64,000 nt of DNA, taken from contig JAFXGL010000007.1 of the NCBI GenBank assembly GCA_017513185.1, positions 19,739 to 83,738 of the forward strand. The letters are read 5' to 3'. The DNA comes from Candidatus Saccharimonadota bacterium (GTDB lineage Bacteria; Patescibacteriota; Saccharimonadia; Saccharimonadales; Saccharimonadaceae). How positions within the stretch are numbered: the stretch's first letter is position 1; each line of letters begins with the position of its first letter. A model generated the notes under the pieces. The model searched no databases, was not told the DNA's origin, and saw only the letters and a program-made list of their open reading frames with translations. Positions 40,401 through 48,368 of this stretch are shown piece by piece. The position numbers and the translations under genes were made by a program.

Positions 40401-41488
40401 ATGCGGTCGTCCTTGACCCAGATACAGATGGTGCTGGTATCGACGTTGGTCGTACTGTCATTCTTGGCCTGGTGGCCGTAGAAGCCTTTGACTTTACGGT
40501 GAGTGACGGTAGAACAAACTTGAGTGGCGACGTTGGGCGATAGATTGAGGCTAGAGATGGCGATAGAATCTGTGACGTTGGCATAGGTGCCTCCCGAAGC
40601 AAGAGTGATATTTTTCCAGCTACTGTCTTCCGAGGCCGTAGTAGAGCCGCTGGTGATTTTTCTTTTGTAGACGTCGCTAAGCGAAGCAGAACTCGGAGCG
40701 GTCCATCCATCGTTTCTTTTTAGCTGATGCGTGAAGGTGATGCTTCCATCCGATACGGTAATAGGGCTGGATTGGCTGGTGCTGGTGCTGTTATAATCTG
40801 TTCCGCTATAAGTCGCCTTAGCCGAGCCGTGTTCTATATTGGTGATTTTGTAGAACTTATAATACATTGTGTTGTTATTAGCGCGGTCGTCATGGCAAAC
40901 TAGATAAGTTGTATAGCTAAAACCCGTGGAGACGAGACCGGAGCTGTCGCCCACGCTCGCAGAAAGCGCTGATGAGTTAATAGTTACCGTTGCGGTGCCA
41001 CCAGCACTCCAGTTGGACCAACTGTTTTTAATACTGGCTCCGTCTAGGAAGATTACGTCTTTGTCAGAACTGATATATGTGCGTTTGGTGCCGGATTTTA
41101 GGGTTAGTAGCTTGGTCGTAGTGCCGGTAATACTAACATTAGAATCATTAGACTCTATACAGCCGCCGTCGCTACTAACCGAGTCTACTTTTGCCGAGTA
41201 AATGATGCGTCGGATAGTAAAGCTGAGGGTATCGCCCGGAAGCCTTGTCCATTCAGGATATTCTTCGTATTCAGGAACAGCCGTTCCATATCTGCCATCG
41301 TAGCCTATACCGGAACAGCGCGTGTTAAAAACCTCATAGTGCATATCCACAAAGCCGCTGCCGTATTTTGATTTTGCGTCTGCCATACAGTCAAGTGCGG
41401 AGGCCTGGTGGCCGAATGCAAAAATACTCAATAACAGCACAACAAAACTGCCTAGTAGAAAGAATTTTTTGTTTGTCAGACTAACCAT
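37478..41488 (-). CDS. Large secreted surface protein with repeated modules
   Basis: This encodes 1336 residues. A signal peptide (basic MVSLTNKK, hydrophobic 9-25, likely cleavage after ASA near 31) directs export. The body is Ser/Thr/Gly-rich with at least four loosely repeated modules of about 120-150 residues, each containing an F-x-H-Q/K-L strand (TFTHQLKRN, SFTHQLKLQ, TYTHKLWRK) and ending near a Cys. The last 350 residues (VWGGSIYTSGG ... AWLLAGGEIKTC ... VSFDRTYGGDN ... IHELPPRY) are paralogous to the protein at 61805-64000. It could be an adhesin or fibre protein; no known family. It overlaps the upstream gene by 8 bp. Confidence 0.85.
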   Translation of the reverse strand: MVSLTNKKFFLLGSFVVLLLSIFAFGHQASALDCMADAKSKYGSGFVDMHYEVFNTRCSGIGYDGRYGTAVPEYEEYPEWTRLPGDTLSFTIRRIIYSAKVDSVSSDGGCIESNDSNVSITGTTTKLLTLKSGTKRTYISSDKDVIFLDGASIKNSWSNWSAGGTATVTINSSALSASVGDSSGLVSTGFSYTTYLVCHDDRANNNTMYYKFYKITNIEHGSAKATYSGTDYNSTSTSQSSPITVSDGSITFTHQLKRNDGWTAPSSASLSDVYKRKITSGSTTASEDSSWKNITLASGGTYANVTDSIAISSLNLSPNVATQVCSTVTHRKVKGFYGHQAKNDSTTNVDTSTICIWVKDDRIMVEPGSRSYVHNSIESKTVTHTEGSGTLSSMGGSRAATKKFTFSFTHQLKLQGLAGYAYDIDYYVERSTNGGASYSAVTGGGSASSPNRASSVYPSIGGIPSGNDAYYTVMTNNWVSDDISRGGSTPTVCERITFKPKKVEIKMSTGSTTVKDASWQSSTVCTKVERRRPKEPEISATCKVIVDGQENPTDVIYNTHANFQFQFGFNLSTSLGYTLGTNYTIKRSVDGGAYTNVNANPIYVTAPKNGISDSPLVSVEEGKSKRICETININPFKYTVHLNDNGTDDGSPEAQTGGKDAATCCATVARPKREPRDDGEIIVYSESSGKLDKENETGGYESTQDAWLMKTTSADITYTHKLWRKAEKHTGDGTHQAAVTSPAEDVTVRYRFADPATNFASTSITNAHTSVIATNTENSKYSFNSNRTDNLLNANTLARAEVVGVKNEYCQSVSYVSEKYTLRGIYWQVDGQIYTGDPSLQGTEAPVSKDIVGKSVKGCVNVVRPYNFKIDSIEPSAKTKTSSTIPANAGQEIEAEYTINVGKNDQNYMITDIPQSDVKHISFVLNGTPTNGALSGGKAESGTTPCTFFANKLGQTMDTATPCDDSTSSGPLSDHNGTAYYTDGSYKITHRYSTVIPKLDISKKFCLAIAVKPSSSNPNGSYGFTAPTNTIDTNYTISDATCYNVGKFPTVQVWGGSIYTSGGTDTSTTSIKEGNLNHIFGSWDDYLIIAKGKVSKTASGAALISGLTDFSDCKISPLTVSNSSCRDTDGELGHSNIEIVDRVMSGIKTRYIDGTGKYATLSKVGDGGAYVVDRSVVSEALSYYPILLYNSDSSKNVYITQDVDTGFTTRAYKTFAIPQVIIYTTGNIYIDPSVKRVDAWLLAGGEIKTCANGSGTNIRTTADSDRCDNGLRITGPIVASKVSFDRTYGGDNAKDTVKEPAEIVDLNPGAYLFGANEATDHAQPITTYIHELPPRY

Positions 41489-42152
41489 CTCCGAGTACCA
41501 GCCCTTCCTTTTCTAACGTCTCGAGTTTAGTGCGCCATTCTTCAGCTTTGGCTTCTGTTCCGTATGCTTCTTCCAACCAGACGATTTGTTCGGCAGTTTC
41601 GTAGCATGGCAATAATTCGTTGGCGGTGTAGGCGTCGTTTAACATCTGACTAGCATATTTACTACCATAGTATTGGTCGAGCATACCGATTCTGTTGTAG
41701 AGGAGGAGGATTTTCTCGTCTTCGTCCTTAGCCTCGGCGATGAGCTTGTCATACATTTCGATAAAACGTTTGGGGTCTTTTTCAATAAGTTCCCTAGCCC
41801 GTGTCTCTGAGACTTCAAAGAACTCGTGATGGATGGCGGGCCAGAAGTGGTAGACGGCAAAGCCGGCGCCAGCTAGAAGTAACACTGGGATAAAGATTTT
41901 GAGGAAAGTTTTGGTCGGGAAAGGTTTACGGGTGCGCGAAGCGACCACGCCATGCTCGTCGGCACCGGGATTTTCGATTTTAGCGCGGGACTCAGCAGCA
42001 TGAGCTTTGGCAGCGGCGAACTTTTTTTGGAATTCTTCGGCGCTTTGCTTGATGGTCTTTTTCTGCTCGACATGCACAAAAACTTCACGCTTTTCGTGGG
42101 CTTTAGTATCGCGAATGTTCTCGCTAGAGAAAGTGACTGGCTTATCTGCCAT
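41481..42152 (-). CDS. Single-pass membrane protein of the first surface cluster
   Basis: This encodes 223 residues from ATG 42152, 4 bp after the upstream stop; the frame extends further but only antiparallel to the neighbour. A charged N-terminal region of about 90 residues with coiled-coil character (AEEFQKKFAAAKAHAAESRA) is followed by one membrane helix (about 84-102) and an acidic, helical TPR-like extracytoplasmic domain. With the gene before it and the giant protein after it, it may be part of a surface assembly. No family was recognised. Confidence 0.7.
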   Translation of the reverse strand: MADKPVTFSSENIRDTKAHEKREVFVHVEQKKTIKQSAEEFQKKFAAAKAHAAESRAKIENPGADEHGVVASRTRKPFPTKTFLKIFIPVLLLAGAGFAVYHFWPAIHHEFFEVSETRARELIEKDPKRFIEMYDKLIAEAKDEDEKILLLYNRIGMLDQYYGSKYASQMLNDAYTANELLPCYETAEQIVWLEEAYGTEAKAEEWRTKLETLEKEGLVLGDG

Positions 42153-42156
42153 GCTA

Positions 42157-42813
42157 CTAGATAGCGCCGCTTTCTGCGCTGTTAAAGTCACGAGAGTTGG
42201 CGTTTTCGGCGAGCTGGCGATATTCGGCAGCCTTGGCGGAGTTGCCGAGGCCTTCGTAGACGCTGGCATAGTGATTGTAGACGCGGTATTGGTCAAAGTC
42301 GTCTAGTCCGGAGACATTGATGGAGTTGAGTGTTTCTAGGGCGGAGTCGTACTCATCTACGAGCATATAGTAGCCGACTTTGTTCAAAGTGAGACCTAGC
42401 TCTACATCATCGTCGGTGGTAGCGGAGATTTGCTTGTCAAATTCGGCGATGGTTTCTTCGGTGGTTTTAGAGCCGTCGTTATCGGGAGATGCATAGATGA
42501 TGTCTCGCGTCTCGCCGTCGCTTTCGGTGCGAGGAGCTAGAAAAACAAAATACACCACCACGCCGACGAGAGCGGTGGCAAGCACGCTGATGATGGCGAC
42601 GAGGGCGGGGCTGAATTTCTTGGGCTCTTTGGCTTGGGCCGGGGCAGGTTGAGTACCAGCATCGGGTGCAGGAGCTTGGTAGTTCGGGATGTAAGGGACA
42701 GGCGGAGGAGTGGCGGGGCCACTGGAAATAATAGCGTCGCCGAGCGGGTTTGCGCCTGCGCTAAAATTAGCATTAGAATTATTTGCTTTAGAAAACACTT
42801 TTCGCCCAATCAT
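42157..42813 (-). CDS. Membrane-anchored TPR-like protein, first surface cluster
   Basis: This encodes 218 residues from ATG 42813, 9 bp after TATAAT; an ATG at 42819 is too close to the promoter. A Pro/Ala-rich cytoplasmic part (to about 65) is followed by a membrane helix (about 69-92) and an acidic helical domain. The segment DFDQYRVYNHYASVYEGLGN matches DFDLYRVYSHFAYVYDNMGD in the gene at 58126-58629, so both surface clusters carry a copy of this protein. It may recruit or count subunits through TPR contacts (inference). Confidence 0.75.
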   Translation of the reverse strand: MIGRKVFSKANNSNANFSAGANPLGDAIISSGPATPPPVPYIPNYQAPAPDAGTQPAPAQAKEPKKFSPALVAIISVLATALVGVVVYFVFLAPRTESDGETRDIIYASPDNDGSKTTEETIAEFDKQISATTDDDVELGLTLNKVGYYMLVDEYDSALETLNSINVSGLDDFDQYRVYNHYASVYEGLGNSAKAAEYRQLAENANSRDFNSAESGAI

Positions 42814-42821
42814 ATACATAT

Positions 42822-42827
42822 ATTATA
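42822..42827 (-). promoter_or_regulatory. -10 element of the first surface cluster
   Basis: TATAAT (42827 down to 42822) lies 9 bp before ATG 42813, so the leader would be only 1-2 nt. Confidence 0.5.
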
Positions 42828-42863
42828 TATGACCGAGCGAAAAAGGTAAAGCTTATTTTCTAC

Positions 42864-44144
42864 CTATTTGGAGTTGACTTTTACTAGGTAGTCAAGAGTT
42901 TTTTCGATAACCATGCGGTTGCGCACGTCCATCTTTACGCGAGGATCTTTGAGATTTTTGAGGGCCTCGGGGGATTTTTTGTAGACGTCGCGAAGTTCGG
43001 CGATTTTGGCAAAGACATCTTCGTCTTTGACGGTGATTTTGGCGTCGCGGGCGAGGATCTGCAGTACAAGCGAAGCCTTGACGCGTTTCTCGGCGACTTC
43101 GCGAGCTTGCTTATTCCACTCGTCTTCGGTCAAGCCGTTAGCCTTCAGGTAATCTTCGAGCTTTTCGCCGGTGGCGGCAGCGTTTCTAGAAACGTCGTCT
43201 CTAATGAGGCGGAGCTGGTCTTCGATGAGGATTTCCGGAGCAGAGACCTTGGAGTTTTTGACGAGAGCTTCCACAAGGTCATCTTTGTATTGCTCCATTA
43301 GACGATGTTCGTTTTGAGCCTTGAGGTTTTTCTCGATGTCGGCACGGAGAGCCTTCATGTCTTTGAACGGGTCGCATTTTTTGGCAAAGTCGGCATCGAG
43401 CTTCGGCAGTTCAATGACGTTAACTTGCTTGAGTAAGACCTCAAAGACGGTCTTGGCACCGGCGAGGGTTTTTTCGTGGTAATCTTTCGGGAAGGTGAGT
43501 TTGAGGTCAAATTTGTCACCGGATTCGTGACCGACGATCCCCTCTTCAAAGCCGGGGATAAAGGAGTGCGAGCCCAGCTCTAGGTGATAATCCTTAGCGG
43601 TGCCGCCTTGGAAGGCTTCGCCGTCTTTTTTACCTACGAAGTCGATGATGACTTCGTCGCCGTTTTCGGCCTTTTTCTTCATGACTTTTTTCTCGGCGTA
43701 GGCTTTGCGGATATTATCGATGATTTCGTCGATGTCTTTGTCGGAAACCTTTACTTCGGGTTTTTTGACTTTGAGGTTTTTGTAGTCGCCCAGCTTGACT
43801 TCGGGAAGAATGTCGGCTTCGGCGGTGTATTCGGCGGATTCGCCAGCTACGTATTTAGTGACGTTGACTTGCGGAATGACAAGCGGAGCCTTTTCTACTT
43901 GGTCGAAGGCGGCTGGAACCGATGTGCGGACGGCAAAGTCGAGTGCTTCTTTGGCGACGTCGTTTTCGTTTAGGACCTTTTCGGCGAGGTCGCGGGGGGC
44001 TTTGCCTTTGCGGAAGCCCTCAAGTTTGACGTCTTTGACCAGGCGGTCGACGACTTTTTGGCGGGCGGTTTCGAGGTCGTTTTTGTCTAATGTCACCGTA
44101 ATAGAGATACGGGTGTCGGATAATTTCTTGGATTTAACTTTCAT
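42864..44144 (-). CDS. tig: Trigger factor chaperone
   Basis: Ribosome-bound chaperone and prolyl isomerase; 426 residues, full length. The ribosome-binding N-domain has LEGFRKGKAPRDL (the FRKG signature). The FKBP domain follows (NGDEVIIDFVGKKDG, IPGFEEGIVGHESG), then the helical C-domain. The ATG at 44144 lies 8 bp after TGC-TATAAT, so it is another leaderless candidate. Trigger factor probably assists the many exported proteins encoded here. Confidence 0.95.
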   Translation of the reverse strand: MKVKSKKLSDTRISITVTLDKNDLETARQKVVDRLVKDVKLEGFRKGKAPRDLAEKVLNENDVAKEALDFAVRTSVPAAFDQVEKAPLVIPQVNVTKYVAGESAEYTAEADILPEVKLGDYKNLKVKKPEVKVSDKDIDEIIDNIRKAYAEKKVMKKKAENGDEVIIDFVGKKDGEAFQGGTAKDYHLELGSHSFIPGFEEGIVGHESGDKFDLKLTFPKDYHEKTLAGAKTVFEVLLKQVNVIELPKLDADFAKKCDPFKDMKALRADIEKNLKAQNEHRLMEQYKDDLVEALVKNSKVSAPEILIEDQLRLIRDDVSRNAAATGEKLEDYLKANGLTEDEWNKQAREVAEKRVKASLVLQILARDAKITVKDEDVFAKIAELRDVYKKSPEALKNLKDPRVKMDVRNRMVIEKTLDYLVKVNSK

Positions 44145-44151
44145 ACCCCCG

Positions 44152-44160
44152 ATTATAGCA
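44152..44160 (-). promoter_or_regulatory. Extended -10 promoter of tig, leaderless type
   Basis: TGC-TATAAT on the minus strand ends 8 bp before ATG 44144, in the gap after the FAD oxidase stop. Confidence 0.65.
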
Positions 44161-44164
44161 TAGA

Positions 44165-45745
44165 TTAAGAGTTAAGGCCAGGGAGCGGCTCAATTCGTAG
44201 ATGCCGGACGGCATCTTGAGTATCGTACTCGGTCTTAACGCCGGGAGCGAAGACGTGGTTTTTATCGAAAATCTTTTTGACGTCGGCGTAGAGTTTCTTT
44301 TCGTCCTTATCCATGTCTGGGTAAATAACGAGGGATTTGAGACGTCCCTCTGGGAGGCCACCGGCGAGCGAGCCGCCGTGCTTGGTGAGGAGTTCGTGGA
44401 AGTCGCGCAGGAGCTTTAGGGCGGTGCGGCGTTCATCGACTTTTTTCAGGTCAAACTCCGGGCGGAGCGAGTAGATACCAGTAGAGTAGCAGCCGTAGAG
44501 TTCGAGATGTTTCTTGTGGGATTTGGCGAGAGGCCCAAGGTCTTTCAAAAATTCTTCTAGATGGTCAGCTGGGACGGAGAAGTCGTGCAGGAGGTTGGGG
44601 CGCTCGAGGTTGCCGTTGTTGAGGTAGCTCATGAGGCTGGCGGCAAAATCATCAAAGTCGGTGGAGTTTTTGACGGTCTCGGAGACGACGTAGGCGGATT
44701 TGGGCAGGAGGCGCAGACATTTCTTAACCTTGCGACGAGACTTGCTGGGCTTGTCGTTAAACGAAACTAGTACCACAAAGCCGTCTTCAAGCTTGCGAGT
44801 GAGGAGGTCGGGTTTTTTGCCGTAATCTTCCACAATCTTGAAAATCTTCGTGTCAAAGATTTCCATGGAGAGCGGCTCGAGCTTGGCGGTATTGTCCATA
44901 AATTCGCGCGCGGCTTTGATATTTGGGAAGACGGCGAAGAGCCGGTGCGGGTGTGGTGGCAAGACGTGGAGGCGCAAAATCACCTCTGTAATGACGCCGA
45001 GCGAGCCTTCCGCCCCGAAAAAGACCGGTAGCAGGTCAAAGACGTGGCCGTGGTTACGGCGAACGTGTTTGAGAGCCGGGTAGCCGACACGAGTATTACC
45101 AGAGAGGTTGTTAATGGTGGAATTTTTAATGAGCAAATCCTCTAGTTTCTCGTAGACTTCCCCTTCAAAGGTCTTTTGCGACTGTTTGAAGGTGAGCTTG
45201 GCTGGGTTTAGGCGCGAAGTTTGAATGAGCTCACCGTTCGACAGGACGACCTCCACGCGGTCGACATAGTTCATGATGCCGCCGCAGTGTTGACTGTAGG
45301 CGTCGCGCGGAGCGTTGGCGATGAGACCGCCGATGGTTTCGCGCGGGTCGGCATGGACAGGAAGCGTGAGGCCGTGGGGGGCAAGCACGGCGTTAAGCTT
45401 CCCAATGGTGATGCCGGCCTGGACGTGGACCAGGCGGTCGTGAGCGTCTAGCTCGCGGACATGGGTGAGTTTTTCGGTAGAGATAACAATACCAGAAGTG
45501 AGGTCGGCACCGGTTTTAGAGAGGCCGGAGCCGCGGACGGCGATGGGCAGAGCGTACTTTTTCTCAGAGAGTTGGGAGGCAAAACGGACAATCTTGCGAA
45601 TATCGGCGGTGGTTTCGGGGACGGCGACGAGGCGCGGCTTAATCTTTAACAGCGAGCGGTCGGTAGAATACGCCTCAAGAATAGAGTCTTTGTCAAAGAC
45701 GTTTCCGGAAAGATGGCTGTTCAAATAAACGGCAATCTTATTCAC
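44165..45745 (-). CDS. FAD-linked oxidase/dehydrogenase (GlcD/Dld-like)
   Basis: This encodes 526 residues. The FAD_binding_4 domain has PIAVRGSGLSKTGADL, VHVQAGITIGKLN and ETIGGLIANAPRD; the C-terminal part matches FAD-oxidase_C. Members oxidise 2-hydroxy acids such as D-lactate or glycolate. No iron-sulfur C-terminal domain is fused. The start is GTG 45745 behind GGTGGG. In a fermentative reduced genome a lactate-oxidising or lactate-forming role is plausible, but substrate-specific residues were not assessed. Confidence 0.85.
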   Translation of the reverse strand: MNKIAVYLNSHLSGNVFDKDSILEAYSTDRSLLKIKPRLVAVPETTADIRKIVRFASQLSEKKYALPIAVRGSGLSKTGADLTSGIVISTEKLTHVRELDAHDRLVHVQAGITIGKLNAVLAPHGLTLPVHADPRETIGGLIANAPRDAYSQHCGGIMNYVDRVEVVLSNGELIQTSRLNPAKLTFKQSQKTFEGEVYEKLEDLLIKNSTINNLSGNTRVGYPALKHVRRNHGHVFDLLPVFFGAEGSLGVITEVILRLHVLPPHPHRLFAVFPNIKAAREFMDNTAKLEPLSMEIFDTKIFKIVEDYGKKPDLLTRKLEDGFVVLVSFNDKPSKSRRKVKKCLRLLPKSAYVVSETVKNSTDFDDFAASLMSYLNNGNLERPNLLHDFSVPADHLEEFLKDLGPLAKSHKKHLELYGCYSTGIYSLRPEFDLKKVDERRTALKLLRDFHELLTKHGGSLAGGLPEGRLKSLVIYPDMDKDEKKLYADVKKIFDKNHVFAPGVKTEYDTQDAVRHLRIEPLPGLNS

Positions 45746-45774
45746 GTGTTGCCCACCAAATTAACATATATATT

Positions 45775-45780
45775 ATTATA
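45775..45780 (-). promoter_or_regulatory. -10 element of the FAD oxidase gene
   Basis: TATAAT (45780 down to 45775) lies within the 46-bp gap after the tmk stop. The leader would be about 22 nt. Confidence 0.5.
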
Positions 45781-45791
45781 TGACGCTTACG

Positions 45792-46403
45792 TTAAATTTG
45801 GAAGAGTTTTTTGAGATTTTCGTGAACTTCTTCAATGCTACCGGTAGCCTCGAGTATGGGGATGTGTAGGTCTCTAGCAATGGTTTCGTAGGCGTGGTTG
45901 ACTTTTTGCTGGAAGTCGGAGCCTTTGACCTCAAAGGTCTCTAGAGCTTTGCCGCGGGCTTGCTCGCGTTCTTCGCGGATTTTGTCGGGTAGGGTGAGAA
46001 TGACGGATTTATCCGGCTCGACGTAGTTTTTGGGGAGCATCTCCTTCGTTAGGCGGATGATTTTGCTACGAGAGACGCCTTCGCCATAGCCTTGATAGGC
46101 GAGAGTAGACCACCAGTTGCGAGCAGAAATCACCACGCCGCCTTGCTTTAATACTGGCTCGGCGAGCTTATGCCAAAGTTCCAGGCGGGCGGCAGTAAAT
46201 AGCACCACGTTAGTGAGGGGGGCTAGATGGTAATCTTTGCCTTTGACGAGGATGAGGTCGTGAAGGTCGTGAGCTTGGGGTAGGTCGCCGTCCGGCTCGT
46301 GCAGGGTTAAGACTGGCCGGCCGGCGGCGCGAAAGTGTTCGGCAAAGAGTTCAGCCTGGGTAGATTTGCCAGTGCCGTCCTGGCCTTCGATGACGATGTA
46401 CAT
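45792..46403 (-). CDS. tmk: Thymidylate kinase
   Basis: Phosphorylates dTMP to dTDP; 203 residues. The P-loop IEGQDGTGKSTQ, the DR-like region with RNWWSTLAYQGYG (usually DRY), and the LID region with REEREQARG are visible. It is coupled by TAATG to the thymidine kinase upstream, so salvaged thymidine is carried to dTDP by one operon. Confidence 0.92.
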   Translation of the reverse strand: MYIVIEGQDGTGKSTQAELFAEHFRAAGRPVLTLHEPDGDLPQAHDLHDLILVKGKDYHLAPLTNVVLFTAARLELWHKLAEPVLKQGGVVISARNWWSTLAYQGYGEGVSRSKIIRLTKEMLPKNYVEPDKSVILTLPDKIREEREQARGKALETFEVKGSDFQQKVNHAYETIARDLHIPILEATGSIEEVHENLKKLFQI

Positions 46404-46990
46404 TATTTGGTTCCTTTCAGGTATTTATAGAAGCAAGCCGGGCAGAGGGCGCGGTATTCAATCTTGCTGGTACCATCAATCAAGACGTCGGGGCCGGTGA
46501 CGACGAGCTCATCATTGAGGAAGCGGCAGTTCATCGTGGCTTTGTGGCCGCATTCACAAATGGTCTTGAGTTCTTCAATGTCGTGGGCGATTTGGAGCAA
46601 TCTCGTGGCGCCTTCAAAGCCGCCGTCTTCCTGGCGGAAGTTGAGGCGGAGGCCATAGGCCATGACGGGGATATCTAGCTGGATGGTGATTTGCATTAGC
46701 TGGTCGGCCTGAGCCTTGGTCAAGAATTGCGATTCGTCCACGAGGACGCAGGCGACGCCGGCGTAGTTTTCTGCAACCTCCTTGAATAGGTCGGTATTCT
46801 TGTCGAAGCAGAGATCGGTCTCGCGTTCGGGGCCGATGCGGGTAAGGAGTTTTTGGCCGTTTTTGGTGTCGGTTTTGGGTTTCATGACGCAGACCTGATG
46901 GCCGCGTTCTTCGTAGTTAAAGGCGACTTGGAGAAGCTGCATGGTTTTGCCGCAGCCCATGGCGCCGTAGCGGAAATAGAGTTTTGCCAT
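46403..46990 (-). CDS. tdk: Thymidine kinase
   Basis: Type II thymidine kinase, 195 residues. The P-loop is GAMGCGKTMQLL, Walker B is VLVDESQFL, and the lasso zinc site is intact (CECGHKATM ... CPACF). It implies reliance on thymidine salvage, as expected for a host-dependent cell. A TGA-TAAAAT element ends about 10 bp before the ATG at 46990, giving a leader of about 3 nt. Confidence 0.95.
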   Translation of the reverse strand: MAKLYFRYGAMGCGKTMQLLQVAFNYEERGHQVCVMKPKTDTKNGQKLLTRIGPERETDLCFDKNTDLFKEVAENYAGVACVLVDESQFLTKAQADQLMQITIQLDIPVMAYGLRLNFRQEDGGFEGATRLLQIAHDIEELKTICECGHKATMNCRFLNDELVVTGPDVLIDGTSKIEYRALCPACFYKYLKGTK

Positions 46991-47010
46991 AATAACTCTA
47001 TTTTATCATA

Positions 47011-48324
47011 TTATTGACGACCAGTATTAGGAGCTTTGGGGATAATTATTTTAATCTCTTCTATCTCGTCTTCGTCATCTTCCTCGGGTTCCTCAGGCTC
47101 CTCCGGAGTGGGGGTGAAGGCAATGCGAGGCGTGGTGACAGTGAGCGGGGCGAGGATGTAGATTTCTGTAGGGGAGACGTAGGCGCGCTCAGTGTGACGT
47201 TCATCCACATAGTCGTAGACATCTTGGCCGTTCAAGAGGGCGCGAGAGAAGGGGCCGACGCCGTCGAGTTTAGAAAAGACGAAATCTGGGCGGGTGGTCT
47301 TGAAGGTGATTTTGAGAGCGTAAGGCTCATCGGCGGTGATGGTCGTAGCGGTGTTAGTGTGATAGGCGCCCGTGACGTAGTCATCAGCGAGGACGATTTC
47401 TGATTTGCTAGTGTCGATGTCGAACAGTTCCGGGTTGAACGGGCAGAGAGTAGGTGCGAAGATGCAAGCGAGGATGGTGTATTCCTCGGGCGAGAGTTCT
47501 TTGGCAAGCGAGCCGACGATGCGGGCGTTGGCTGCGGTGAAATCTTCGCCAGCGGTGAGCTCGGTTTCAAAATTAGCCGAGACGCCGTTGACGGCCGGGA
47601 CGAAGCGGAAGGTGCCAAGCGTAGCAGTGCGGTCGTGAGTAAAGGTGTATTCCGGCTGAGTGACAATGATATAGCGGGTGCTAGAGATGTCGTTGCCTTC
47701 AAAGTCGTTATAGAAGAAAGCGTCGCCGTAACCATCGGCGATTTTGTGAGTGATGGTGAGGAAAGGCTGGTAGCCATAATTGACGTCATCGCCAAATTGC
47801 GCGGCGCCAAAGTGGCCGGTGTAGATGCCGAAGCTGCCGGTGGGGTTGTTGATAATGATATTAGTGTTGGCGGTGGCGCCGACTTCTTCGTCTAGTGGCG
47901 TGGTGATACCGGTGACACTATCGGTGCTGGTTTCGGCAGGGGCGAGAGCGGACTGAACGTTGATAGTGAGGGTAATGTCGGCTCCGAGGTAGAGGCTACC
48001 AGTAGTAACGATGCCGTTGGCGGTAGTGGTAGTGGAGTCGACATTGATGGTGAGGCTGGCGTGGTCACCGGCGGAGTAATCATTAGCGATGTCGAAGTAA
48101 GAATTGGCGAGTTTGAGGCCATATTCGCCGGTAGTAGTAATGACATTGTCGCCAGCTAGGAGAATTTGGCGTTTACGCGGGGTAGTAGCGGAGAGGTCAA
48201 TGGCATCGCCGTGATAGTTATTAAGATAGAGGGTGGTAGCGTCTCCTATGGCATGGGTCAGCGATGAAAGTGGCGCCAAAATCAAGCTCATAGCAAAGAC
48301 AGCTGCAAAGAAAAAGCGTTTCAT
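47011..48324 (-). CDS. Secreted protein ending in a PNTG sortase-like motif
   Basis: This encodes 437 residues. A signal peptide (MKRFFFAAVFAMSLILAPL..., cleavage near THA, residue 25) is followed by a beta-rich, Thr/Asn/Asp-rich body resembling parallel beta-helix surface proteins. Then comes a Pro/Glu/Asp-rich stretch (about 405-425) and the end KAPNTGRQ. The PNTG resembles an LPxTG signal, but the membrane helix and basic tail that normally follow are absent. The start lies 7 bp after TGT-TAAGAT. Surface attachment mode is uncertain. Confidence 0.75.
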   Translation of the reverse strand: MKRFFFAAVFAMSLILAPLSSLTHAIGDATTLYLNNYHGDAIDLSATTPRKRQILLAGDNVITTTGEYGLKLANSYFDIANDYSAGDHASLTINVDSTTTTANGIVTTGSLYLGADITLTINVQSALAPAETSTDSVTGITTPLDEEVGATANTNIIINNPTGSFGIYTGHFGAAQFGDDVNYGYQPFLTITHKIADGYGDAFFYNDFEGNDISSTRYIIVTQPEYTFTHDRTATLGTFRFVPAVNGVSANFETELTAGEDFTAANARIVGSLAKELSPEEYTILACIFAPTLCPFNPELFDIDTSKSEIVLADDYVTGAYHTNTATTITADEPYALKITFKTTRPDFVFSKLDGVGPFSRALLNGQDVYDYVDERHTERAYVSPTEIYILAPLTVTTPRIAFTPTPEEPEEPEEDDEDEIEEIKIIIPKAPNTGRQ

Positions 48325-48330
48325 GCCAAT

Positions 48331-48339
48331 ATCTTAACA
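48331..48339 (-). promoter_or_regulatory. Extended -10 promoter of the PNTG protein gene
   Basis: TGT-TAAGAT on the minus strand ends 7 bp before ATG 48324. Confidence 0.45.
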
Positions 48340-48368
48340 GATATTTGACAAGATGGCAAGCATATGTA

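Noticed and set aside
39809-40543. 244-codon plus-strand frame
   Set aside because: Antisense shadow of the same surface-protein gene without ribosome site.
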